Source: Branchiostoma lanceolatum
Lineage: Eukaryota; Chordata; Leptocardii; Amphioxiformes; Branchiostomatidae
DNA length: 64,000 nucleotides
Assembly: GCF_035083965.1 (NCBI RefSeq)
Contig: NC_089724.1
Coordinates: 29,687,435 to 29,751,434, forward strand
Direction of reading: 5' to 3'
The translations under genes were made by a program, and so were the position numbers. A model generated the notes under the pieces. The model was not told where the DNA came from. It saw nothing but the letters and a program-made list of their open reading frames with translations, and searched no databases. Below, piece after piece: positions 54,691 to 64,000 of the stretch (positions within the stretch are counted from its first letter, which is position 1; each line of letters begins with the position of its first letter).

Positions 54691-55827
54691 TGTGAACAGC
54701 ATACTTGGGACAAGTTCTGTTATTTGAGTTAACTGGAACATAGGGCTTACGGAACGTTGGGATTTCCGTTGAGTGAACTGGAACATAGAGATTTCGGAAC
54801 ATAATAATTTCGGAACATAGGGCGGTCACCGATGTAAACATGCAGGTCTTGAAGACTAAGTCATCGATCTCAGTATGAGTGTATAACGTTACAGCACGAT
54901 AGATTATGAAAAAGTTGTGTTACCAACCGATTAAAATTTGTCACAAACTGATGCCAAAGTTGAGCCTTTGCTTTTTTTATTACCTGTTTGGCAAGCGATT
55001 TAATTCTGTAAAAGGAAACAGTAATTTTTCAAGGAACTTACCACGAGGGGGCAGATCTATGAGATCGACGCCATCGGGCTCGAGTTGACTGCATCCCGCG
55101 GTGGCTTCTGTGTCGCTCCCGGTGGCATCAGGGTGGGCTGGCTACTTCATTTGAGCTTGGAGTATGCATGCTAAAATGTTCTGAGTGGACGAAACTTCAA
55201 GACCTGACCTATGTGAAAATGTAAGCGACTAAGCGTTTGGGACGCCGTTCCAAACGGGCAAGGCGCGTTTTTGGCCGCCTCGTCCTCGTCGGACTAAGGC
55301 CAAGAGTATATACGTACACATATATATATATCTCCTTCGTCTTTTATCTCTTAGTCTACTGATATTTGAACGTTGGGGCACCACACAAGATCTGGCAACT
55401 AGTTTTCTTCACCCTTCTCGATTTTCTCCGATACCATCCTCCCATCTTTTCCGTTGTCTACTCTCCGTTCTTCCTCACTGGACGATTTCTTGCATTATAG
55501 CTCATGGCTACTCCCGATAACTCAGTGACACGTGGCCGTACCACTTCAGTTTCCTTTTCTTTATTGACATTCACTGTGTTAAGAAGGTCTCCGTACATTT
55601 GCAGTGCTACATGGTTGCGTACGAAGCAGGGACAGTATCAGGAAGATAATATGCATGTGTTTTACCTTTGCCAAAAAGATTATGTTTCTGATGGCGTTTG
55701 CAAGTCTGTGTGTACGTGTGTGTGTGTGCGTGTACATGTGTTGATGAACAGCATAACTCGAAAAGGCTGAGATGGATTGGATTGATAACTGGTACGGGGT
55801 GGGTCTTGATGAGACGTGCACATGATT

Positions 55828-55905
55828 ATTATCTCCATGAAAAATGGAGATATATTATCTCCATAAAAAATGGAGATATATTATCCCCATAAAAAATGAG
55901 ATATA
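55828..55905. repeat. Tandem ATCTCCAT hairpins
   Basis: Consecutive hairpins of form ATCTCCAT-aaaaa-ATGGAGAT at about 55830, 55856 and 55884 (the last degraded). Confidence 0.85.
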
Positions 55906-55906
55906 G

Positions 55907-55907
<1 letters not shown>

Positions 55908-55962
<55 letters not shown>
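55908..55962. repeat. (GT)n microsatellite
   Basis: Uninterrupted GT run of about 55 bp, followed by 'CAGCATAACTCAAGAACCTC'. Confidence 0.95.
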
Positions 55963-55964
<2 letters not shown>

Positions 55965-57367
55965 CCGGACTACTGTAGTCAGCATAACTCAAGAACCTCT
56001 TGATGGATTACAATGATATTTGGTATGTAGGCAGGTGTAGGGAAGCCGAAATTCAAGGTAGATTTTAGGCTCCCTGGTATGTGACCTTGGCACTGCAGCA
56101 GAACTTCCGTTTTTTTATCTTTTGACCTGGACATGCTATGGTCCTGATCATTTGGTGGCAGATAGCTTGTGAAGTAATGAAGAATTGGGGTAGGCGTTGG
56201 CCCCCTAGCAGCTTGCTCTAGAACTGCAGGGGCGTTATTGTGAAAATCTTCTAAGGAGAATAACTGAACAAAGGAACGACGGATTTCTATGATATTTAGT
56301 ATGCAGGTAGCTTGATAACTAATGGGAAAAATCTATATTTGCAGTGTTTTCTCAAACACTCAAGACTCAAATACATGTAACGTATGTAGTTTATGGCAAG
56401 TGGAACATCAATAAATTATTGATTATGCAAATAAATTTCTAATTTGCATAATCAATGTAAAAACGCCATTAGCCATCTAAGTGGTAATTGATAGGACTGT
56501 CAATATTGCGACATGTGTAAGTTAGCTACAGGTGTTCATGACCAAACATGCATTATGTAAATGTGTAAGTCATTTGCCTAAACAGAATAGTTCATGGAGA
56601 TATGAAGCCTCCGGACTCCTGTTGCGATTTGTAACGGTACTACAGCGTAACGTCTACATGTAGTTTTGAAATCACATGCTCTTGACATGCCATGGTCGTG
56701 ATTTTTGAGTGCTATATAGCTCATAGCCGACTTTGAAAGAAAACAACTCTGCGTATCCATGCTTTCTGGTATGAAGATAGTTCAAATGATGTTTTAGTTC
56801 ATTATGTTGTGATTATGCATTTCAGAATCTAATTTGCATGATTACTGAGAAACTTTACAAACCCGCTGCGTTCAATGATTGGACCATCCAAACATGTGAT
56901 ATGTTACTGAGAAAGATAGGGACATGTATAGATGCAAAATTATCACAGTGGAGACTTAATTTGCATAATTAAGTTGAAAATACTATTGTTCCATATTTCT
57001 AATTAACGGAAACTTTATATTTGTGGCACTTGAATGTTTGGTGAAGGCTAACATAGTAAGATATAAATCATGCAAATGAGGACCTACTTTGCATAATCCT
57101 CACGTCGCCGGTGTGTTTTTTAAACACCACCCTTGTTTTGTCTACTCCTACCCACCTTGCGGCTGACCGTTTTTCCAACAACGTAAGGCCTTGCAGACGT
57201 GTGAGAGACGAAGACGAAGCTTGCACTACATGTACATTAGAAGACATAAAACAACTTTGTTTATTGGTTTTAAAAAAACGAAAATTTCCTCTTCTGCCAA
57301 TCAATGTATTCACTGTACAATGTAGGAAATACTACCTTCAATATTGTACATGTCTATCTTAATATAG

Positions 57368-57463
57368 ATGAAGAAATATGTTCAAATGGGGCTGCCATCA
57401 ACAAGACACAAGTGTGTGACGGCAGAGACGACTGCGGAGACGGCACAGACGAACAGAACTGCT
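57368..57463 (+). CDS. Gene C exon: four-Cys LDLa module
   Basis: Phase 1-1, 96 bp, acceptor TTAATATAG, donor GTAAGT. It reads [16 protein letters not shown] then [16 protein letters not shown]. Cysteines I and III are missing together; the calcium motif is intact. Confidence 0.87.
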
Positions 57464-57831
57464 GTAAGTACAGACACAGAGAAAATTGTATTTTTGAAAA
57501 TTCAAGATAGCAGATCCAAGATGGCGGATGGCTAAAACTATATAGTCATTTTATGACGTCATTTTGACGTCATTGCTGTTGCTATTGACTTTTTTTCTGA
57601 GTTTGGCCTTTGGCATTTGCATTTTGCTATTGTATGGTTTAGAATCAGAATTATTTCATAGGAGATTTACTAGTTACACCTAACATGTAAAATATTGGTT
57701 ACATTTGTCACTCCTATGTCATGAACCGATGTATGCATAAAGCTACTAGTTCAAATATAAAACTTGAGTAAACGCTGATATATTTATGATAATGTGGTTT
57801 AACTATAATGTTTCCCTTATATTCGGCGCAG

Positions 57832-57999
57832 GTGATCGACAAGGCAAGACGGCCTGCGGCAACGGCCAGTGCATAGATATGCACAAAACATGTAGACCTC
57901 CCGATATAGATACTCGTGTTTCCTGTTGGAAACTAAGACAACATTATTCTAGATGTGACGGGATAGAAGATTGTAGGGATGGCAGCGACGAGTCTTGTC
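57832..57999 (+). CDS. Gene C exon: LDLa module with an inserted loop
   Basis: Phase 1-1, 168 bp, acceptor TTCGGCGCAG, donor GTGAGT. It reads ACGNGQCIDMHKTCRPPDID, a Cys-containing loop, then RCDGIEDCRDGSDESC. About 18-20 extra residues with an added cysteine lie between Cys III and the CDG motif. Confidence 0.85.
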
Positions 58000-58435
58000 G
58001 TGAGTACACTGGAAACATAACTAATCAGCTAAAGCCCCCCTCTCACTGGACCCGCGGCGCGCTGGTGGCGTCACTGCGGCCAATCGAATTGACAAAGCAC
58101 TCAACGAATTTCATCGACAAAAAAAACAACTAATCTTTTTAAGCTTTGTGTGTTTTGTTGTCTTTTGGTCATATTTGTACGTTTTGAATGATATTCCCAC
58201 TAAAAAGTCAAGGGTAACACAAATCCAGCTTAGGACGCAGCGACGCCGCCAGCGAGCCGCGGGTCCAGTGAGAGGGGGCTTAACACCCATAATCACACCT
58301 ACTGTAACTAGCGTTATAGTCATGGGTACATCAAAGTGTTCATGACACCAATGGCACCAAAGTACAACAAAGTACTTCTTGTATTCTATAAGAAAAGAAT
58401 TATCCATTGAACATAGCCATTTGCACTATACGTAT

Positions 58436-58625
58436 TAAACGGAGGTCCCGTGTTTGAGGAGAGCCACACCTTAAACAACCAACAGCACTCATTAAAAAGA
58501 GTAGGCGTCCTTCCCTGTGTGAGTCGACCAAATCTTATAGTCGGTATAGGCTCCAGAACCATGCCCCTAATGTTAACACATATACTAGCCTCTGAGAATA
58601 GTTAAAAAAAGGTGGGCGGTGTACA
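58436..58625 (+). mobile_element. Partial tRNA-derived SINE
   Basis: Contains GGAGGTCCCGTGTTTGAGGA, GAGCCACACC and AAAAAGAGTAGGCGTCC, the 3' body of the SINE at 59712. The tRNA head is absent. Confidence 0.7.
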
Positions 58626-59019
58626 GACAGTAGGAATTAGATAGGTGCATGGCATTGACTAAACTATTGTGCAATATGAATGATTATATGGGAGAATATG
58701 GATTTTTTTACCAAAATGATCTGTAAATATTGTAAGAAAGTTTGTCCTCACCACCTTTTCGAATTCTACCTGTAAAATTCTTCAACAGAACAGGTGGCCT
58801 AATCCGACGCCATTTCCATTCCTTTTACGATCCTAAGACTAGTAAGAGCTATTTACCTTTGAAAAGTTATAACCATAGTTATAATTCACAGACTAATCTA
58901 CATATGACATACATTAGGTACTAACCTGAATGCATTTATGACTTACTATGTATGTGTGTGCGTATGTGTGTGTGTGTGTGTGTGTAAAGCGAAACGTACC
59001 TATATGGGTGTGTCCTACC

Positions 59020-59156
<137 letters not shown>

Positions 59157-59586
59157 ACTGAAACATATGAGTGTGTCTTATTTAAAGCTGAACATAATAT
59201 ATAAGTGTACCCTACCATGTATATGTCTGTGTATGTGCACGTGTAAAGCGAAACTTCTATGTGTTTATCCGACCATGTATATATGTGTGTAAATCTATCC
59301 CTAAATCTATGAGGACTTTGTTGCCTTTGTCTATATATAACGTTGTGTATGTAAAATTTACAACACTTGGCCCTTAGTACCCAGTGCTCTTACCCCCGGC
59401 TTCACATTGGTTTCCTTACATCTATTAAGGCAAACGAGGAATTATCACATTTCCACAGCATTTAAAGGGTGGAATCCGTAATGAATCTTCAACAGTAACT
59501 CTAGATCTGGCAACATTGTAGTTAGCACCGAGGAAAGCACACTTCTGATTGGCTTAACAATATCTCTTCTCTGCTCTGTCCTTCAG

Positions 59587-59682
59587 CTGCTGCTGCCTGT
59601 GACAATGGAGCCCTGTTCCACCCGGCTACCCGGTGTAACGGCAGAGACGACTGTGGGGACAACAGTGATGAACATAACTGTG
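59587..59682 (+). CDS. Gene C exon: four-Cys LDLa module
   Basis: Phase 1-1, 96 bp, acceptor GTCCTTCAG, donor GTGAGT. It reads ACDNGALFHPATRCNGRDD then CGDNSDEHNC. It lacks cysteines I and III, like 57368-57463. Confidence 0.87.
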
Positions 59683-59711
59683 GTGAGTTTTCAAAAAAAA
59701 CACTCACACAA

Positions 59712-60105
59712 CTTGTCGCGGTAGCGTAGTGGCACGGTGTTAGGCCCCAGAACCCAGATATACCAGGTTCGAATCCGGGGTCCCCTGATTTGTCCCGTTG
59801 ACGTTGTGCCCTTAGAAAAGGCACTTAACACGACTTTCCCCACTTTACTCTTGTAAAAATTAATACCTAACTTCGGTTAGGGACGTCCCTCGGCTAGGAC
59901 GTGAAATGGAGGTCCCGTGTTTGAGGACAGCCACACCTCAAGCACGTTAAAGAACCCAACACACTTAGCGAAAAGAGTAGGGGTCCTTCCCGGTGTATGT
60001 GGATTATATAAATCTGTCCGGATATGCAGCTTGTACTCTTCAGTACAAACTTGGTGTGTTACGCATTCATGCAATATAAACAAACAGATAAACAAAAACT
60101 TGATC
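59712..60105 (+). mobile_element. tRNA-derived SINE, full-length copy
   Basis: The head has a good box A (TAGCGTAGTGG) and box B (GGTTCGAATCC). The body has TGCCCTTAGAAAAGGCACTT and GGTCCCGTGTTTGAGGACAG, ending in an A-rich tail (ACAAACAGATAAACAAAAA). It starts about 30 bp after the LDLa exon ending at 59682. Confidence 0.82.
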
Positions 60106-60469
60106 TAAATGTGCATAGCACTAAAATATACATCAGGAATGGCGTTGTGACTACTGAAAATGTCAAGCGACAACAACGTCAATTATAAGACGTGAAAGAT
60201 CGCCTCTGACGGAGTTTGATTGCAATTAAATCTGAATAAACGAACATGTAACTACTGTCTCAGGCGCAGCATCGGTACGCGGTATTTATTTGGAACTAAA
60301 ATGTTAAAACGGGTTACACAACAATCAGACGTTAGCCTAGACTTGCTTTCTGTGGCTACCACAACGCCAACCTACTAACATGCATGCATGCTAAAATTAC
60401 AAAGCTCTGAAATGCTCGTTTTTATCTTCTTCCTGACCACGTACATCCATCTGCAGACAAACCGGCAAT

Positions 60470-60810
60470 TATAGACATGTATCGGGTCAAATCAGGCTGT
60501 AAGGTTTTGGACCATCGCAAACCGGGGCATGCCACTACTCTTTTTCGAAAGGTGTGCTGGGTTCTTTTACTTGCGCAGGGTGTGGCTCTCCCCAAACACG
60601 GGACGTCCATTTAACGTCCGATCCGAGGGACGTCCCTAACCCTAGATGAGCTAGGTACTCATTTACACCTGAGTGAGGTGAGGAAAATCGTCTTAAGTGC
60701 CTTTCCCAAGGGCACAACGTCGGGCGCATGTCTGGGGGCAGCCCGGGATCGAACTGGGGTCCCCTTCTTTGACAGTCGGATGTTCTATTCAGTACGCCAC
60801 ACGATGCCAC
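60470..60810 (-). mobile_element. tRNA-derived SINE, minus strand
   Basis: Same family in reverse. Box B reads AGTTCGATCCC on the minus strand near 60740-60750. It ends about 43 bp before the kringle 1 exon acceptor. Confidence 0.8.
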
Positions 60811-60852
60811 AATTACATTATCCATTTACAATGTAACGTTATATGTCCATAG

Positions 60853-61092
60853 ACTGTTTCTATCTACACGACAAAGGGACAAGCTACAGGGGCCTTGCAA
60901 ACCTGGACGGATCCTGTCAGTTCTGGACATCTCAGTACCCCCACACCCATAACCACACTCCCCAGGCTTACCCATTGGCAGGGCTGGAGCAGAACTACTG
61001 TCGGAACCCGGACGGGAAGGACAGGCCGTGGTGCTACACAAACAACCCCCTCATCAGGTGGATGTACTGCGATGACGTCTTCGCCTGTGACG
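60853..61092 (+). CDS. Gene C exon: kringle 1
   Basis: Phase 1-1, 240 bp (80 codons), acceptor GTCCATAG, donor GTATAA. Complete kringle: CFYLHDKGTSYRG, CQFWTSQYPHTHNHTP, LEQNYCRNPDGKDRPWCYT, RWMYCD, C. All hallmark motifs (NYCRNPD, PWCYT, RW.YCD) are present. Kringles bind proteins, often through lysines. The whole domain is in one exon. Confidence 0.93.
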
Positions 61093-61460
61093 GTATAACC
61101 ACTATTTAACAAAATAATACCCTGTATACTTCGCCAGCTTTAAGGCATCATACCTCTGCAACTTCATAAGGAACACCGTCCCAATGTTTTTCCATTGACT
61201 TTTTTGTTTTGTTTGCCCTTTCATATTGTCAAATACAAGCAAGTACCGACAAGAATTTGAGTTCTAATCCTGTCAATGATAAAGTTTATTTTGACACCTT
61301 TTTAATTTTTAACTAATGTTAGTCTGTAGAGCTCTCTTGCTGTATCAATCTTATTCAGATTAACAGACGCTGACATTGAGTCCGTAAAACACAATGATCA
61401 GAAACACAGTCAACTTTAACGTTTCAATAAAGCATACTTCTGTTTGTTTTATATGTCCAG

Positions 61461-61524
61461 CCGTGCCAACACGATGCTTCTACGCAATAGACAAGGGAAG
61501 GAGCTACGCAGGGCACGTGAAAAG
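61461..61524 (+). CDS. Gene C exon: kringle 2, N-terminal part
   Basis: Phase 1-2, 64 bp, acceptor TGTCCAG, donor GTAAGA. It reads AVPTRCFYAIDKGRSYAGHV. It carries the first kringle cysteine and the G.SY.G motif. Confidence 0.88.
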
Positions 61525-61754
61525 GTAAGATTAGACGCATTTCTAATAGCAGGCCTCCCGACCGTTCCTAACCTTCCCTAGATCATGGTTCGGAGTAAAT
61601 TGTGAGCAAATTCGTAAGAAATTGGTCTGCGAAGTTTGAACCTGGTTGAATGCTTCAGCCGAATGTTTCAAATGATTTTAAATAGTTCATTTTATGACTT
61701 AGGAAATGTTGACCATGTTGTGAGTGTGCAATTCTGTATGTCGCCACTCTTCAG

Positions 61755-61945
61755 GGCAGGAGACCGGGAGTGTCAGAGATGGGACTCCCAGTCCCCCCAC
61801 AGCCATCCCCACACACCACAGGCTCATCCTGATGCAGACCTGCAGGAAAACTTCTGCCGTAACCCTGGCAACAAGGAGCGGCCTTGGTGCTACACAACGG
61901 ACCCGACACTGCGTTGGAGCTACTGCGACATTATGGAATGTGCCG
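61755..61945 (+). CDS. Gene C exon: kringle 2, C-terminal part
   Basis: Phase 2-1, 191 bp, acceptor CTCTTCAG, donor GTAAGC. It reads AGDRECQRWDSQSPHSHPH ... NFCRNPGNKERPWCYT ... RWSYCDIMEC. It completes a kringle split by a phase-2 intron, unlike the unsplit kringle 1. Confidence 0.92.
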
Positions 61946-62046
61946 GTAAGCACAACTGAAGACCACAATGTATTCTCACCCCTGCAAATCTACAGTTGTT
62001 ACATAGTCGCTACTTGATATCAATATAAATGCAGAACAAAGTAGAC

Positions 62047-62089
62047 TATCATCATCATCATCATCATCATCATTATCATCATCATCATG
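62047..62089. repeat. (ATC)n microsatellite
   Basis: TCATCATCATC run with one TTA interruption, in the intron before the somatomedin B exon. Confidence 0.95.
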
Positions 62090-62280
62090 TCAAATCATTA
62101 AAAATAAGTAGAAATACAATGTGAATGCTCAAACGTCCAAATCTGCCTTTGGTCAGATGGATTTGAAATACAACTAAAAGAAAATGTGTGATTTTGAACG
62201 ATTTGAACAGTTTTGTTGAACTTGGTTGTATTCTCTGCAATGGAAATCATTCATCTGTTGCTGTCTCATGTCCATCTTAG

Positions 62281-62416
62281 ACCCTACATCCCTGGACTTC
62301 ATCGGACAAGAATGCAAGGAAGTATACACCTGTAGATGGCAAGATTCAAAGGAACTCTCAGACTGTTTCTGTGACGATGACTGCAGCTTTTTCGGTGACT
62401 GCTGTAAAGACGCCGA
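62281..62416 (+). CDS. Gene C exon: somatomedin B-like module
   Basis: Phase 1-2, 136 bp, acceptor CCATCTTAG, donor GTAAGT. It reads ECKEVYTCRWQDSKELSDC, then FCDDDCSFFGDCCKD. The CxCDxxCxxFGDCCxD pattern is the somatomedin B signature. Such modules mediate protein binding. Confidence 0.88.
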
Positions 62417-62614
62417 GTAAGTAATTATAAGCCTCTAATTTGGAAGCACGTCATTTCTTATGAAAAGGAAAGATGTAGAGAAGAAAACTGGAGGTCTGCA
62501 TGGCGAATCACCATAATTTGAACTGCATGTCACAAAGGAAGTTCTACTGATGAGCTCGGCTTTGTAGGTCGTATTCACATGTCGTCGTTGGTGGGTTCTT
62601 CGGTCGGTGTCAAC

Positions 62615-63091
62615 TAGTGCTGCGTACCTAAACGCAACATCAGGTACAGGTACAGAAGTTTAGGTACAGGTCCGGACCGTACAGGTCCGGACCGTACAGG
62701 TCCGGACCTGCACCTGTACCTGAACAATATGAAAAATTAACATGTGTTTCTCTGACAAAAACATAAACTGTTTTCGACTTGTCAGTATCTTTATTAAAAA
62801 AACATAACTAGGTTTCCTACCACCAAAGTCCCTTGGCCTAAAATGCCAAATGCTATTAAAACTCCCGGCCAGCCTGAATGACCTGTTGCATATTAGTTAC
62901 TCTGCTCCAATGTATCACTTTGGTCACGTTTGGTGTTGCATAAGGGCAGGAGATCAGTCACAAAATAAGCACATACTTGGTGTAAATTTGTATCGGTACA
63001 GTACCTGTACTTCATGATCCGGTATTTTGGACCTGTACCGAATAAATTTTCATGGTACAGTACCGGTACACAGTACCGGTACGCAGCACTA
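62615..63091. mobile_element. hAT-type MITE with perfect 8-bp target duplication
   Basis: Termini TAGTGCTGCGTACC and GGTACGCAGCACTA, flanked by GTGTCAAC at 62607-62614 and 63092-63099. Inside, a 15-bp unit (AGGTCCGGACCGTAC) is repeated at 62668, 62683 and, partly, 62698. No ORF. Confidence 0.88.
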
Positions 63092-63430
63092 GTGTCAACG
63101 GCATAACTCATTGATTTGGGAGTTGATCTGTACAAGAAAATGAATAGATTGGGCATGTTCACAACTTTTGCTTTTTTGGAAACTTTTTCACGGAAGTTCT
63201 GCAGGGAAAATAGATGAGTATTTTTTTCTTTGATTTCTTTACAGGTAGATAGCACCTACTCCCCGTTAGATTCTTCAATCACACATTCCTGCAGTCTTTT
63301 TAATTACCTAAAACAATAGCCATGACATAGCATGCACTTTCAGAAGTAGTCATTTGCTGCATTGTAGCAGTCTAGTTTTCCTTACCGTTAATCATGTGAT
63401 TTATTTCGGGCTCCATTACACCGACCACAG

Positions 63431-64000
63431 AGTAGACAGCTCCGTTCAACAACCACCTGACTATTACCGGCTGCAGTGGAAGTGTGTGTCGGGCTTTACC
63501 AACTGGCCGTCCTATTGGATGGTTGCTGACTGTCCTGACGAATGGACGGATGACTTCACAAGGGAGCAATGTTTACAACAAGTGGATCCCTTCAGCCTCG
63601 GTGACATGGTTTACAGGGTACCTGTGGAAGATAATCCATACAAAATCTACTACAGAAACATGTTCTGTGCTCTTTGTAATAATGTGACAATGTCAGAAGC
63701 ATCTTTTTGGATGTCCAGACCTGTGTGTTCTGGACAGCTTAGTCCTTCTGCACAAACCTCTTTAGGTACGCTAGAGAATGTTCTCCGTACTCTTCAGTTT
63801 GAAGAGGTGGAGGGTTGCATTGGTGCAAACAAACTAGAATTCAAGATTCTCAATACGAGACAATGTCTTTCCCCCAAGCCGAAGTTTTCAAATGCACATT
63901 GTGATATGACTGCCTGCATGTCTTACAGCTTTCCTATTTCCAGTAGCTATAAGACCTACAGAAACCTACACTGTGCTCTTTGTGAAGGACTTTCCCTTAC
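63431..64000 (+). CDS. Gene C exon: Cys-rich region with CALC motifs (runs off window)
   Basis: Open from acceptor GACCACAG in phase 2 to the window edge (190 codons). It reads WKCVSGFTNWPSYWMVADCP, YYRNMFCALCNN (near residue 80) and TYRNLHCALCEG (near the end). The two CALC motifs are about 105 residues apart. I recall such repeats in invertebrate somatomedin B-containing adhesion-GPCR-like proteins. The continuation would decide between a receptor and a secreted protein. Confidence 0.85.

Larger units (their letters stand above)
50282..57360. other. Large gene C intron, repeat-rich
   Basis: An 8.5-kb intron between the exons at 48754 and 57368. It holds a minisatellite, a LINE fragment, microsatellite-linked repeats and AT-rich sequence. 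Two minus-strand ORF regions (51555-51869 and 52980-53270) have coding-like features but no recognised family. Confidence 0.5.

Noticed and set aside
59714..59785. tRNA gene
   Set aside because: Box A and box B are good but there is no proper acceptor stem, and the sequence continues into a repeated SINE body.

Overview
The window looks like genomic DNA from an invertebrate deuterostome, most likely a lancelet (Branchiostoma); that identification is inference. The evidence is intron-rich genes built from metazoan extracellular modules (LDL-receptor class A, F5/8 type C, kringle, somatomedin B), AT-rich non-coding DNA, and a dense load of MITEs, tRNA-derived SINEs and microsatellites, including a family that repeats the phrase 'GTTCGCGGTGGTTTTAAG'. 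No prokaryotic feature is present.

Layout. (1) Bases 1 to about 21,690 form a huge imperfect palindrome. The left arm starts at or before base 1 and ends at 12,360, the right arm runs 13,159 to about 21,690, and the 798-bp spacer carries a piggyBac-like MITE. Each arm holds the 3' half of an LDLa-rich gene, so two near-identical gene ends face each other tail to tail (gene A, + strand, 264-9758; gene B, - strand, ending at 15,761). The left arm alone carries a 4.2-kb CACTA-like element (3704-7911) with nested MITEs. (2) Gene B continues to its start codon at 33,800. It has 18 phase-consistent exons: one large exon with a signal peptide and 16 LDLa repeats, four single-LDLa exons, two F5/8C domains of three exons each, a Cys-rich pair of exons, and the LDLa/hydrophobic tail inside the palindrome. 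The large exon has a +1 homopolymer frameshift and an in-frame TAA, so this copy may be a pseudogene, a defective allele or a sequence error. (3) 34-46 kb is repeat-rich: a tandem segmental duplication whose second copy is split by a 5'-truncated non-LTR retrotransposon, then tandem copies of another repeat, one split by a 2.5-kb insert with a GC-rich promoter-like stretch. (4) Gene C (+ strand, 46,795 to beyond the right edge) encodes a galactose-binding/discoidin-like domain, four LDLa modules, two kringles, a somatomedin B module and a Cys-rich region with a repeated 'CALC' motif. Its order resembles the ectodomain of a large cell-surface receptor. Its introns hold a 500-bp TTC tract, MITEs, SINEs, a LINE fragment and a hAT MITE with a perfect 8-bp target duplication.

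Nearly all domain exons in genes A, B and C have phase-1 boundaries on both sides, the classic exon-shuffling signature, and all three draw on related modules. They may be members of one locally expanded family of secreted or membrane-anchored multidomain proteins; that link is inference.
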